A DNA stretch of 64,000 nt from contig NZ_JBLZFY010000005.1 of assembly GCF_050753365.1 (NCBI RefSeq), positions 1-64,000 of the forward strand, read 5' to 3'. Source of the DNA: Geminocystis sp050753365. Its GTDB lineage: Bacteria > Cyanobacteriota > Cyanobacteriia > Cyanobacteriales > Cyanobacteriaceae. Each line of letters starts with the position of its first letter. Within the stretch, counting starts at the first letter, position 1. The notes under the pieces were generated by a model. It was not told the origin of the DNA, searched no databases, and saw only the letters and a program-made list of their open reading frames with translations. Positions 1 through 8,998 of this stretch are shown in pieces. Position numbers and translations under genes: made by a program.

Positions 1-123
1 TTCTAACACACCTTTTTGTTTTTGTGTATTTTCTTGTATAAGATATTAACTTTTTATGCTTTAGTCATTAACAGTTCGATTGATACTGAATTTATTCCTC
101 TAACTTATGCTATCTTTAAGTAT

Positions 124-309
124 AACGTTGCTAACAATAAGCAACAGGGGTTAGGAACTAGCCTCTCCAAACGTGGATGTCTAAGCTCTACTTCTACGAA
201 TCGTAAGCATACGGGATCAATGAAGCAACTTGGGCAGATGAAGCGTCAGAAATCCCAACTCAAAGAGGGCGTGGTGTTAGAAACCCCGTTCTCCTACGAG
301 GCGGGGTAG
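124..309 (+). pseudogene. Possible TnpB (IS200/IS605) C-terminal remnant
   Basis: The reading frame from about here to the stop at 309 has a composition like the poorly conserved C-terminal tail of cyanobacterial TnpB proteins (a KQQGLGTS-like junction, then a Ser/Thr-rich stretch and GSMKQLGQMK). No RuvC-like motifs or zinc finger precede it, so any transposase would be reduced to its last 60 residues or so. It runs into a hairpin and then into a group II intron. The identification rests on general resemblance only, and the stretch may be non-coding. Confidence 0.3.
283..307 (+). repeat. Hairpin resembling an IS200/IS605 right end
   Basis: A six-base stem, ACCCCG (283-288) with CGGGGT (302-307), encloses a 13-nt loop and is followed by AGTTCA. 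Stem-loops of this kind mark the right ends of IS200/IS605 elements and also resemble terminators. The group II intron begins six bases after the stem. Which of the two roles it had is not decidable from this copy. Confidence 0.4.
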
Positions 310-914
310 TTCAGTGCGACCTGTACTGGTCAATTGGTACGGGACACCGTGTCCTCTGGTGATTTCTACCACCAGCCCTCATGTAAAACACTCATAAGAG
401 TGCGGTCACAACCGAGTAGGTAACGAAATAGTTGGAATGCAGACCACAAATGTAGCCGTAACTGCTAGGGATTAAGCGGTAAGGAGCTAGAGGGAAGATG
501 TAGAAGGGTGAACATAGTCTAAGATGGCGAATAAACTGCGACATCCCGCAATAAGCCAAATTATCCCTGACAGGCTTAAACCAAAATGGTAAGAAGGTAG
601 CTAATATGTTTGAACTTCATATTAGCGTAGAAATACAAACCCTTCCGCAGAAAAGTCATCCACCCTAACTATATTGTTAAAACCAATTGATACAACAGGG
701 TAAACCCTACAGAGTCTCAGTAATGAGTAGGTCTGAGGTAACAAAGACGGAACTCTCTGGAGGGTAGAAGATGGAGGAAAAAGCGAATGCTCAACTGTAA
801 TAGTCGAGATAAGGGTTCAAAATTTGCCCTTGAGCGAAAGCAATAGCAGACTTCCTCTGGGTCTTATACGGACAGAAACGAAAACAAAGATTCTAAATTG
901 GAGTTAAAAGTTAG

Positions 915-2582
915 ATGTCAAAAGTAATTTTGATAAATGGAGACACAAGACAACTAGAGGACTGGAGTCAGGTCAACTGGCAAAAAGCCTATAAAGTTGT
1001 TAAGAATTTGCGTTGCCGAATCTTCCGTGCTAGAAAACTTGGTCAGTGGAAGCAGTTGAGAAGATTGCAGAAACTGTTAATAAGAAGCCTATCAAACCTA
1101 TTGCTAAGTGTTAGACAAATTACTCAAATCAATGACGGAAAGCAAACAGCAGGGATAGACAAGGAGGTGATAAACACCCCTGCACAGCGAGTAAAACTTG
1201 TCAAGGAATGGGAAATGCCAAAAGCAGTACCTACAAAACGGGTATATATACCGAAATCCAATGGCAAGAAACGTCCTCTCGGCATCCCAACCGTGAGAGA
1301 TAGAGTTGCACAAGCAATAGTTAAAAATTCACTAGAACCTGAATGGGAAGCCGTATTTGAACCAAATTCCTTCGGCTTTAGATGCGGAAGAAGTTGTCAT
1401 GATGCCATCGACCAATGTTTCATCCGTCTTAAAGGAGACACAAGAACAGGTGGAAATCGCACCTATGACAAATGGGTTTTAGACGCTGACATTAAGGGCT
1501 TCTTTGATAACATTGCCCATGAATCTATCCTGAACATGATAAAAAGTCACCCTAAAAGAGAACTTATCAAAGGATGGTTAAAAGCTGGATTTATCGATAG
1601 CGGTATCCACAACCCTACCGAAACAGGCACTCCTCAAGGTGGTGTTATAAGTCCATTGTTAGCAAACATTGGATTGCACGGGTTAGAAAAGTATATAAAG
1701 CAATGTAACCCAAAGCTAGGCATCATAAGATATGCAGATGATTTTGTAGTCACAGCAAAAGATAAAGAATCTTTGGAAAAAGTGCTTATCCAGATAAAGC
1801 AATGGTTATCCGAAAGAGGACTAGAAATCAGTACTGAGAAGACTCGGATAGTTCATATAGATGAAGGATTCGACTTTTTAGGGTTTAACCTTCGCCATTA
1901 TAACGGCAAACTATTAATCAAACCTCAAAAAGAAAAAGTCCTAGCCTTCTGTAAAAAGATAAGAATAACCTTATCCAATATGAAAGCTCGGACACAAGAA
2001 GATGTCATCAAAAAATTAAATCCACTTCTCAGAGGTTTTGCTAACTATTACAAAGGGGTAGTAAGTAAAGAAACCTTCTCATACATCGAAAATCGAGTAT
2101 GGCATTACCTTTGGTGTTGGGCTACTCGTAGGCATCCCAATAAATCAAAAACATGGGTTTCCAAACGTTATTTTAACAGTTTCAAAGGAAGAAATGGAGT
2201 CTTTATGTGTAATGGTTCTGGCAGGAAAGGAAAAGAGGTAACTCATATCCTATACAATATAAAAACAACACCAATAACCAGACACATTAAAGTAAAAGGT
2301 AATGCCAGTCCAGATGATTCCTCACTTCGTGAATATTGGAATAACCGTAAAATTAAACAGGGCAAAAACTACTGGGCAAAAGGTAGCAAATACTACCTAG
2401 TAGCCAACAATCAAAACTGGAAATGTCCTATATGCGGAGAAAATTTATTCAACGGAGAACAAATAGAAACCCATCATATTGTACCCGTCAAGGATGGTGG
2501 TGAAGATTCCACTGATAATCTTGTACATTTACACAAGGCTTGTCATAAACAGGTACATTCTAAATCCAAGTTGAAGGCTTGA
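915..2582 (+). CDS. ltrA: Group II intron reverse transcriptase/maturase
   Basis: A 555-residue multifunctional intron protein. It has an N-terminal RT-0 region, reverse transcriptase fingers/palm with the catalytic YADD (IIRYADDFVV) and the GTPQGGVISPLLAN motif, then a maturase X domain (PLLRGFANYYKG...WATRRHP). It ends in an HNH endonuclease domain with two CxxC-like pairs and HHIVPVKDGG...LVHLHKACH. All key motifs are present and the frame is open, so the protein looks active in splicing and target-primed retrohoming. It is encoded within domain IV, ending a few bases before domain V. There are no signs of decay. Confidence 0.95.
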   Translation: MSKVILINGDTRQLEDWSQVNWQKAYKVVKNLRCRIFRARKLGQWKQLRRLQKLLIRSLSNLLLSVRQITQINDGKQTAGIDKEVINTPAQRVKLVKEWEMPKAVPTKRVYIPKSNGKKRPLGIPTVRDRVAQAIVKNSLEPEWEAVFEPNSFGFRCGRSCHDAIDQCFIRLKGDTRTGGNRTYDKWVLDADIKGFFDNIAHESILNMIKSHPKRELIKGWLKAGFIDSGIHNPTETGTPQGGVISPLLANIGLHGLEKYIKQCNPKLGIIRYADDFVVTAKDKESLEKVLIQIKQWLSERGLEISTEKTRIVHIDEGFDFLGFNLRHYNGKLLIKPQKEKVLAFCKKIRITLSNMKARTQEDVIKKLNPLLRGFANYYKGVVSKETFSYIENRVWHYLWCWATRRHPNKSKTWVSKRYFNSFKGRNGVFMCNGSGRKGKEVTHILYNIKTTPITRHIKVKGNASPDDSSLREYWNNRKIKQGKNYWAKGSKYYLVANNQNWKCPICGENLFNGEQIETHHIVPVKDGGEDSTDNLVHLHKACHKQVHSKSKLKA

Positions 2583-2592
2583 AGTAAGGCTT

Positions 2593-2626
2593 GAGCCGTG
2601 TGATTAGTAATAGTCACGCACGGTTC
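2593..2626 (+). ncRNA. Group II intron domain V
   Basis: A 34-nt hairpin opens with GAGCCGTGTGA and closes with CACGCACGGTTC, matching the length and pairing of catalytic domain V. It lies directly after the maturase stop codon. The catalytic-triad position reads AGC (second to fourth bases) instead of being disrupted, which supports a splicing-competent intron. Confidence 0.85.
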
Positions 2627-2698
2627 TTAGGGGAGGGGAGAAGGGCGACCTTCAAACCTTACCCGATTAGTGCAGAACTCCTATTGTTGTTAATAATC

Positions 2699-3919
2699 AT
2701 GATGAATCAAGAATATGACATAGAAAATCAATTTCTGAATCGAACTTTAACAACTGGAGAGTGTATTTTTCAGGAAGGAGACAAGGGAGATTTTGCTTAT
2801 ATCATTGAACAAGGAGAAGTGGAAATCTCGACGGTAACGCCCGAAAATGAACGTATTATTTTAAATACACTCATGCCTGGGGATATGTTTGGAGAATTGG
2901 CTTTAGTAGATGGTAGTCCTCGATCGGCTTCCGCTTATGCTAAAACTAATGTGGTGTTAACTGTCGTTACAGGAGAACAAGTTAAGAGTAGAATTGAATC
3001 TGCTGATCCTATTTTAAAGTTATTATTAATGGTAGTAATGAACTATTTTAGATCGGAAACAGGACGACTTCGATCGAAATCAGAATTTGATATATCATCC
3101 CTAGATAACACAAAAAAAGAGTATCAAGAAAAGATTTTTCAGGCAATAGAATTAATCAGATTAGAAAGTGATTTAAGAAATGGTTTTAAACAAAATCAAT
3201 TAGTTCCATATTATCAACCTATTGTGGATTTAAACACTAATTTAATTGTCGGTTTTGAGGTATTATTAAGATGGTTTTCTCCCACTAGAGGGAATGTTTC
3301 CCCCGGCATATTTATTCCGTTAGCGGAGTCAACTTCCTTAATTATTCCTATGGGAGAATGGTTATTGGATAAAGCCTTGAGTTCGATCGAATTGATCAAA
3401 AAAGAGACAAATTTAGATATATTTTTAAGTATAAATATTGCCGAAAAACAGATTCAAAATCAAGATTTTTTACAGGTTTTTAAACAAAAAGTAAATGAAT
3501 CTTCTGTTAAGCCCCAACAAATCAAATTAGAGATATTAGAAAGAAGTTTATTTGAGGGAGAAAAAGCCTTAACTTTAGTACAAGATTGTCGTCAATTTGG
3601 CTTTCCTTTAGTGATAGATGATTTTGGCACGGGTTACGCTAATTTAGCCTATTTAAAAAACTTTCAATTCGATACATTAAAAATAGATCAATGTTTTGTA
3701 AAAGACTTAGAAAATAATGTCAAAGATAAAATTATTTGTAAAACATTAATTCATTTGTCTCATGGTTTAAATATGACTGCCGTAGCTGAAGGCATTGAAA
3801 ATCAAGAACAATGTGAGATATTATCTTCTTTAGGATGTAATTATGGACAAGGATATTTATTTTCACCCCCCGTATCTTTTGAGCGTGCGATCGAATTAAT
3901 CAAAACTCAGATAGAGTGA
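2699..3919 (+). CDS. Cyclic-nucleotide-binding / EAL phosphodiesterase
   Basis: About 407 residues. Residues 10-120 form a Crp-type cyclic-nucleotide-binding domain with a phosphate-binding cassette (PGDMFGELALVDGSPRSASA). Residues 165-405 form an EAL domain. The EAL signature reads EVL at 187-189, and the other metal/substrate residues are present (SINIAEKQ, LEILE, IDDFGTGY, LKID, AEGIE, GQGY), so cyclic-di-GMP hydrolysis is plausible. It may couple cAMP or cGMP sensing to c-di-GMP turnover. The ATG pair at 2699/2702 is preferred because the longer open frame starts inside the intron's domain V. The intron ends 31 nt upstream, so expression may depend on readthrough or splicing. A terminator follows. 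Confidence 0.88.
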   Translation: MMNQEYDIENQFLNRTLTTGECIFQEGDKGDFAYIIEQGEVEISTVTPENERIILNTLMPGDMFGELALVDGSPRSASAYAKTNVVLTVVTGEQVKSRIESADPILKLLLMVVMNYFRSETGRLRSKSEFDISSLDNTKKEYQEKIFQAIELIRLESDLRNGFKQNQLVPYYQPIVDLNTNLIVGFEVLLRWFSPTRGNVSPGIFIPLAESTSLIIPMGEWLLDKALSSIELIKKETNLDIFLSINIAEKQIQNQDFLQVFKQKVNESSVKPQQIKLEILERSLFEGEKALTLVQDCRQFGFPLVIDDFGTGYANLAYLKNFQFDTLKIDQCFVKDLENNVKDKIICKTLIHLSHGLNMTAVAEGIENQEQCEILSSLGCNYGQGYLFSPPVSFERAIELIKTQIE

Positions 3920-3925
3920 CATCTT

Positions 3926-3953
3926 CCCACGCTAAGTTACAGACGTGGGTTTT
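3926..3953 (+). terminator. Rho-independent terminator after EAL gene
   Basis: CCCACG (3926-3931) pairs with CGTGGG (3944-3949) around a 12-nt loop and is followed by TTTT. It lies seven bases after the EAL gene's stop codon. The same stem motif occurs at IS605-type ends, but its position suits a terminator. Confidence 0.65.
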
Positions 3954-3987
3954 CAAATATCTTACTTAGACTTTCTAGCTATTGAGA

Positions 3988-4899
3988 TTAAACATCGATA
4001 ACAGTAATCCAATCTTGATAATTTGCTTCTCTATTTTCCGTAATAGCAGTTAATTTTTCCTTAATTTTTAAGGTGATATTTTTCTGTTGAGGAAGGTGAT
4101 AATTTTCTACTCTTTTGACGGGGGTAACTTTTGCCGCAGTGCCACATAAAAACACTTCATCAGCGATAAATAATTCTGTTTTATCTATTTCTCTTTGTTC
4201 AATTTCTATACCTAAATCTTTAGCTATAGTTAAGACACTATCCCTAGTAATTCCTTCTAAAATATCTTGATCTAAACTAGGGGTAATTAACTTATTATTT
4301 CTTACCATAAAAATATTCATCCCCGTCGCTTCACAGACTTTTCCTTTGGAATTCATCAAAATCGCTTCATCAAAACCACTATCAACGGCTTCGGTTTTAG
4401 CTAAAGCGGAAGTAATATAAGCTCCACTAATTTTACCTCTTAAGGGTAAACTACGATCTTCTTGACGATACCATGAACTGATACGGCAACTAATACCATC
4501 AGGAGAAAGATAATCCCCCATTTCTAAACCATAGACAAAAAAGTTTTTTTCAATGTTGTGAAGTCTTGGCGCAATACCCAAATCGGAGGTATAAACAAAG
4601 GGACGGATATAAAAGGCTTTAGTGGGTTTATTTTTACTAACAAAATCTCTAATTACTTCTTCTATCTTCTCTGCTGACAATTCGTAATGTAAATATTTGG
4701 CACTATTACTTAATCTCTGACAATGACGATCTAAGCGAAATAATAACACTTGTTGGGGATTTGCAGGGTTTATTGTACCTCTCAACCCTCCAAACGCTCC
4801 TGTACCATAATGTAACGCATGGGTTGCGATCGAAATATTAGCGTCTTTAAAGGGGAGAAATTTGCCTTCAAAATAGGCGATAGGTAAAAAATCTGACAT
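3988..4899 (-). CDS. ilvE: Branched-chain amino acid aminotransferase
   Basis: About 304 residues, PLP fold type IV. It catalyses the last reversible step of leucine, isoleucine and valine synthesis with glutamate as amino donor. The PLP-binding lysine lies in RGKISGAYITS, followed by SGFDEAILMN, EATGMNIFMV and the C-terminal FLCGTAAKVTPV. The start at MSDFLPIAYFEG is preferred over an ATG 11 codons upstream because homologues begin at the D/EFLPxAYF segment. It faces the EAL gene convergently and shares no operon. Function is confident; whether it is the only such gene cannot be seen. Confidence 0.92.
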   Translation of the reverse strand: MSDFLPIAYFEGKFLPFKDANISIATHALHYGTGAFGGLRGTINPANPQQVLLFRLDRHCQRLSNSAKYLHYELSAEKIEEVIRDFVSKNKPTKAFYIRPFVYTSDLGIAPRLHNIEKNFFVYGLEMGDYLSPDGISCRISSWYRQEDRSLPLRGKISGAYITSALAKTEAVDSGFDEAILMNSKGKVCEATGMNIFMVRNNKLITPSLDQDILEGITRDSVLTIAKDLGIEIEQREIDKTELFIADEVFLCGTAAKVTPVKRVENYHLPQQKNITLKIKEKLTAITENREANYQDWITVIDV

Positions 4900-4943
4900 G
4901 ATTTGTGATTTAACGGTCTTTTGATAGATCATTTTATCATACC

Positions 4944-5024
4944 ATTAAGAATGAAGAATTAAGAATGAAGAAGAATGAAGAAGAATTAAGAATTAAGAAT
5001 TAAGAATTAAGAATTAAGAATTAA
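4944..5024. repeat. Heptanucleotide array (GAATTAA)n
   Basis: Tandem 7-mers of GAATTAA, first interrupted by GAATGAA variants and then perfect. The same family recurs upstream of the first COG0523 gene, after the metallophosphoesterase gene and before hmpF. It belongs to the class of short tandemly repeated sequences known in cyanobacterial intergenic DNA. Confidence 0.85.
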
Positions 5025-5084
5025 AGGTGTTAATCAATAGCACACCGTGTAATTTATTGCACTTCTAATAGCTACCGTCTGCTA

Positions 5085-5125
5085 AAGCGATACTATACAC
5101 TATAAACTATACACTATACACTATG
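5085..5125. repeat. ACTATACACTAT repeats reaching the kinase start codon
   Basis: Three to four imperfect copies of ACTATACACTAT run directly into the kinase start codon, whose ATG is formed by the last repeat (cactATG). No purine-rich ribosome-binding site is visible upstream. Confidence 0.6.
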
Positions 5126-6766
5126 ATTTATTGTCTTAATCCTCAGTGTAATCACCTAAATCCAGACACTAACCGCCATTGTCAAAAGTGTAACTCAATT
5201 TTACTGATCAACGATCGATATGGGGCAATCAAAGAGATTGGGAAGGGAGGATTCGGAAAAACTTTTTTAGCGGTGGATTATGGTAAAAGAAATTTATCCC
5301 GTTGTGTGATTAAACAATTATTACCCTCCTCCATGAATGAAAATCAAAAAAATTGGCAATTATTTGCAGAAGAAGCAAATCGCTTAAAAATGCTTAATTC
5401 TTATCAACAAATACCTCAATTAATTGATTTTATTAAACAGAATAATGGTTATTATATTATTCAAGAATTTATTGATGGAGAAAACCTTGCACAAGAGTTG
5501 CTTAAAGATGGTATTTTTAATCAAGAAAAAATTGTTAAATTACTCAAAAATATCTTACCTATACTCAAAGAAGTTCATCAACTAAATATTATTCATCGAG
5601 ATATAAAACCAGAAAATATTATCAGAAAAATTGATAATCAAATTCTTTATTTAGTGGACTTTGGAGCGTCTAAATTATTAGATTCTGAGGATAAATTTAA
5701 AACCGCTACGGTTATTGGTAGTGCTGAATATATTGCTCCCGAACAAGCAAGGGGTAAAACAGTTTTTGCTAGTGATTTATATAGTTTAGGAGTAACTTGT
5801 ATTCATCTATTGACAAATCGATCGAGCTTTGATTTAATCGACTTAAATAATCATTGGATTTGGGAACAATACTTAACACAAAAAATATCTAAAGATTTAA
5901 AAAAAATTATCAATAAAATGATTGCTTTTTCTCTGAATACAAGGTATCAAAAAGTAGAAGATATTATTAAAGATTTAGATAATTTAGATAAAAATAAACT
6001 TAATTTATCATGGCAAAATTTGACAATTTTTAGTATATTAGGTTCGATCGTAATTCTATTTACTCATAAATTTAATTTATCACCTCCTCAACCCGTCAAA
6101 GATACTCCTCCTGATACCCCCATTAATGATTCTATTGTCAATACTCCCATTGATGATTCTTCCCCTAATATAAAACCGAATGAATCGATTAAATCAGTAG
6201 AAATACTAGAAAAAGAAGCCATAGAAGGTTTAATGTTATTGACAGATATTCAAGATCAATACTTTAGAAGAAATGGAGAATTTTTAGACAAAAATCCCTA
6301 TTTACCCTTCGCAAATGGACATATATTTAGAATAGAAAAACTAGACGATCGACATATAGCAATTATAGCCTTAGCTCAAGAAAAAAATTTAAGAAATTTT
6401 GTCGTAATGATTTGGGGAGGTAAACCAGATTTACCAGAAAATATTGCAAAAACTAAGCAATATAAAGCAAAAGATAACGATTGGGGAGTATTCGCAACCC
6501 CTAGTATGGGTTTAAATAAATCAAATTCTCCTCAAAATGCCATCAGATTTAATTATTGTGAAACCGAAAAACCAGTGTCAAAATTTCCTAACTTTAGCAA
6601 TATTAAATTAACAGATTCTTTACCGTTATCTTATGAAGAATTGTCTTGTCCTGAAGGATATATTTATTCATTATTATTTCTTGAAATAATGAGTCAAAAA
6701 GCGGCGGAAATTCCTCCCTCAATTATTTATGACATAGAAGGAGATAATTTACGCATTAAACAATAA
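5123..6766 (+). CDS. Ser/Thr protein kinase with zinc ribbon and pilin-like tail
   Basis: A 547-residue membrane-anchored kinase. Cys4, Cys9, Cys20 and Cys23 form an N-terminal zinc ribbon. The kinase domain (about 33-290) has the glycine loop GKGGFGKTFLAV, the ATP lysine in CVIKQLL, the catalytic loop IHRDIKPEN and the DFG triad in VDFGASK, so it should be active. A single hydrophobic span near 298-315 is followed by a Pro/Asp/Asn-rich linker. A C-terminal domain beginning LLTDIQDQYFRRNGEF resembles the type IV pilin-like sensor seen on other cyanobacterial kinases. Its start codon lies in a tandem repeat, so translation initiation is unusual. The substrate is unknown. Confidence 0.88.
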   Translation: MIYCLNPQCNHLNPDTNRHCQKCNSILLINDRYGAIKEIGKGGFGKTFLAVDYGKRNLSRCVIKQLLPSSMNENQKNWQLFAEEANRLKMLNSYQQIPQLIDFIKQNNGYYIIQEFIDGENLAQELLKDGIFNQEKIVKLLKNILPILKEVHQLNIIHRDIKPENIIRKIDNQILYLVDFGASKLLDSEDKFKTATVIGSAEYIAPEQARGKTVFASDLYSLGVTCIHLLTNRSSFDLIDLNNHWIWEQYLTQKISKDLKKIINKMIAFSLNTRYQKVEDIIKDLDNLDKNKLNLSWQNLTIFSILGSIVILFTHKFNLSPPQPVKDTPPDTPINDSIVNTPIDDSSPNIKPNESIKSVEILEKEAIEGLMLLTDIQDQYFRRNGEFLDKNPYLPFANGHIFRIEKLDDRHIAIIALAQEKNLRNFVVMIWGGKPDLPENIAKTKQYKAKDNDWGVFATPSMGLNKSNSPQNAIRFNYCETEKPVSKFPNFSNIKLTDSLPLSYEELSCPEGYIYSLLFLEIMSQKAAEIPPSIIYDIEGDNLRIKQ

Positions 6767-6967
6767 AGCTCAACAAATTTTACACTAATTTTCAGGGAAC
6801 ATCAGATTATAACCTTGATGAGTGTAAATCACATTTTTTGTATATAATGATTCAGGGATTGTTTAGTAATCCTGAAGAATAGCATCAGCAAGACATAAAT
6901 GAAGGAAAAAATAATTTTCCTATATGATGCGATCGAGATTAATGTTGTCTAGTATTTTGAAATAGTC

Positions 6968-8077
6968 ATGAATAGATTTTTAGTGGGCGATGCCGTGCCT
7001 TGGTTTCAATGCAAAAGCTCAACTAATCCTCAGTTTAACTTTCACAGTATAGGAGGACGCTATATTGTTCTCACTTTTTTTGGTTCAGCCGCCAATCCCA
7101 TCGGATTTCAAATTTTATCCTTTTTGTGTCAACAAATACGCCATAAGTTTAATGATAGCCACTTATGTTTTTTTGGTGTTAGTATTGATCCTCAAGATTT
7201 AGAATTAAATCGTGTTCAAGACATGATACCGGGTATTCGCTTTTTTTGGGATTTTGATCTCAAAGTTAGTAATCTCTATGGTGCATTACAATCTAATCAA
7301 GATAGTATAATTAGTTATGCCCCTTTTACCTTAGTTCTTGATCCCTCATTACGAGTAATTGCTAACATACCTATTATTGACGCTGATAGTCATAATCGAT
7401 CGATCGAACAAATTATCAATCAATTACCCTCAATAGATGATTACGCTCAAGTACCCATATCAGCACCCATATTAATAGTACCCCGTGTGTTCGAGCCCCA
7501 ATTTTGTCGCCAATTAATCAACTTATACAACGAAAATGGTGGCAGTGAGTCGGGCTTTATGAGGGAAAAAGATGGTAAAACCATCGGCATTCAAGATCAT
7601 AGTTTTAAAAGAAGAAAAGACTATAATATTGAGTCAGAAGATATTAAAACAGGTATCAGACAACGGTTAAGTCGAAGATTAGTCCCAGAAATCGCTAAAG
7701 CCTTTCAATTTCAAGTCACCCGTATAGAAAGATATATTGTTGCTTGTTATGATAGTAACTCAGGGGGTTTTTTCCGTCCCCACCGAGACAATACCACCAA
7801 AGGCACTGCTCATCGTCGTTTTGCCGTGACTATCAATTTAAACGCCGAAGAATATGAGGGGGGCAATTTAAGATTTCCCGAATTTGGCTCAAAAACCTAT
7901 CGAGCGCCAACGGGAGGGGCGGTAGTTTTTTCTTGTTCTTTACTCCATGAAGCCACTCCCGTAACTAAAGGATTTCGTTATGCGACTTTACCATTTTTAT
8001 ACGATGATGAAGGGGCAAAAATAAGAGAGGCAAATCAACAATTTTTGGCAAATCAAGTTATTAATCTGAATAATTAG
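6968..8077 (+). CDS. Peroxiredoxin-like / 2OG-Fe(II) oxygenase fusion
   Basis: 369 residues in two parts. Residues 1-155 follow the AhpC/TSA thioredoxin fold, but the active-site segment reads FGSAANPIGFQIL: the peroxidatic cysteine is missing. Residues 160-365 are a prolyl-4-hydroxylase-type 2OG-Fe(II) oxygenase, with metal ligands in FRPHRDN, a distal His in LLHEATPVTKG, and the following Arg for 2-oxoglutarate. The oxygenase half therefore looks active, while the redoxin half probably serves as a scaffold or binding module. The substrate is unknown. It stands alone, about 200 nt after the kinase gene, with no clear operon partner. Confidence 0.75.
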   Translation: MNRFLVGDAVPWFQCKSSTNPQFNFHSIGGRYIVLTFFGSAANPIGFQILSFLCQQIRHKFNDSHLCFFGVSIDPQDLELNRVQDMIPGIRFFWDFDLKVSNLYGALQSNQDSIISYAPFTLVLDPSLRVIANIPIIDADSHNRSIEQIINQLPSIDDYAQVPISAPILIVPRVFEPQFCRQLINLYNENGGSESGFMREKDGKTIGIQDHSFKRRKDYNIESEDIKTGIRQRLSRRLVPEIAKAFQFQVTRIERYIVACYDSNSGGFFRPHRDNTTKGTAHRRFAVTINLNAEEYEGGNLRFPEFGSKTYRAPTGGAVVFSCSLLHEATPVTKGFRYATLPFLYDDEGAKIREANQQFLANQVINLNN

Positions 8078-8106
8078 GGAGTATTGCTAATTTTAACTTG
8101 ATGTCG

Positions 8107-8205
8107 AAAGGAGGCATTATCGTTGTCTTTTTCCCAATTCGATCGAATCTTAACTAAGGTTTAAAAGGTTTTACCTAATCCTGCCTGTTTACAAATTTGA
8201 TTAAC
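8107..8205. repeat. Dispersed repeat carrying an oligopeptidase-gene fragment, copy A
   Basis: About 100 bp related to stretches near 34.3 kb and 36.2 kb. The left part (AAAGGAGGCATTATCG...) matches codons of the M3 oligopeptidase gene near 37.78 kb. The right part (TAAGGTTTAAAA...CCTGTTTACAAATTTGATTAA) is shared with the 36.2-kb copy. Confidence 0.65.
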
Positions 8206-8237
8206 TGTTATTCGATCGCACCCTTTACACAATATAA

Positions 8238-8353
8238 ATAGGGAGTGCTGAAAAAGTCTTTTGATGGGGATAGGTGTCAGGTTTCAGGTGTCAGGTGTCA
8301 GGTTAAATAGGGGTTGCTGAAAAAGTCTGAGGGTTGAATAATACTCAACCTCC
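8238..8353. repeat. Short intergenic repeats (GCTGAAAAAGTCT, GGTGTCAGG, palindrome)
   Basis: Two copies of GGGxxTGCTGAAAAAGTCT flank four tandem GGTGTCAGG-like units, followed by a small palindrome (GGTTGAATAATACTCAACC). Related GCTGAAAAAGT or GCTCAAAAAGT segments follow znuA and the ABC exporter gene. The rest of this 375-bp gap holds nothing that looks coding. Confidence 0.6.
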
Positions 8354-8452
8354 ACCACCTGAATTCGATATAAAAATAGATGAGGGCTGACTTGGAAGAC
8401 AGGCAGACAGGAAGATTATATTTCTGATGAATGAATAAAATTATCTCAAAAG

Positions 8453-8845
8453 TTAGCAGTTTTGGCAATTTTCACATAAACCAAAAAATTCTAAAGTATG
8501 ATAATAAAGTTTAAATTTATGGTCAGAAAAAATTTTATTAAGACTATGATCTATTAAACAATTTTCTTGAATTAAAATAGTTGATTGTCCACAATTAATA
8601 CAATTAAGATGATGGGAATGTACTTTATTTATGAGTCTATATAAAGATTCTCCTTGAGGGGTTACTCTCTCTTGTACAATACCTTGAAGATGAAAATATT
8701 TTAAAGTCCGATATACTGTTGCTAGTCCTATTTTTAGATGATTTTCTTTTAACCTTATATATAAATTTTGGGCTGTAATTTCCGTATCTAAATTTTCTAA
8801 TAACTCAATCACTTTTTGTTGATTTTTAGTATATTTAATAGACAT
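8453..8845 (-). CDS. zur: Fur-family metalloregulator, probably Zur
   Basis: 130 residues: a winged-helix domain (LATVYRTLKYF recognition helix) and a dimerisation domain. The structural zinc site is two Cys pairs, C82xxC85 and C124xxC127; the His cluster HSHH (76-79) provides sensory-site ligands. Assignment as Zur (FurB) rather than Fur or PerR rests on context: it is divergent from hemB across a strong palindromic box and heads a cluster of znuABC and COG0523 genes. A zinc-bound repressor released at low zinc fits this. The sequence alone does not exclude a PerR-like role. Confidence 0.78.
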   Translation of the reverse strand: MSIKYTKNQQKVIELLENLDTEITAQNLYIRLKENHLKIGLATVYRTLKYFHLQGIVQERVTPQGESLYRLINKVHSHHLNCINCGQSTILIQENCLIDHSLNKIFSDHKFKLYYHTLEFFGLCENCQNC

Positions 8846-8967
8846 AAATTTATTATTTTATCAATAATTAACACTTTAAAAAATAGGATGATTACTACAT
8901 AATTATAATTTAATAGTCTTCATTTTTTGCAAAATTAAATTTAGACAACCTCATTTTATCTGTTATT

Positions 8968-8984
8968 ATGATAATGATTATCAT
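8968..8984. promoter_or_regulatory. Zur-type box upstream of hemB
   Basis: ATGATAAT-G-ATTATCAT is a perfect 8-1-8 inverted repeat, 15 nt before the hemB start and in the gap shared with the divergent regulator gene. Four close relatives stand before folE, thrS, a COG0523 gene and znuA/znuCB. Confidence 0.8.
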
Positions 8985-8998
8985 TATTTTGATTAACG

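Larger units (their letters stand above)
314..2667 (+). mobile_element. Group II intron, complete, with maturase
   Basis: The element begins with the canonical 5' GTGCGAC and ends ...ACCCGAT, which fits the usual 3' AY. Between them lie about 600 nt of structured 5' RNA (domains I-IV), an intact reverse transcriptase gene, a 34-nt domain V and a domain VI region. The size of about 2.35 kb and the RT-X-HNH maturase fit the chloroplast-like introns common in cyanobacteria. It sits next to an IS-like hairpin and 31 nt upstream of a cyclic-nucleotide/EAL gene, so it interrupts that gene's leader rather than its coding frame. Boundaries come from consensus ends; EBS/IBS pairing was not checked. 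Confidence 0.85.

Noticed and set aside
2591..2698. An upstream start for the EAL gene inside the intron
   Set aside because: The frame crosses domain V and VI of the group II intron; the ATG at 2699 fits the cyclic-nucleotide-binding domain start.
4944..5024. CRISPR array
   Set aside because: The unit is 7 bp without spacers; the same holds for the other heptamer arrays.
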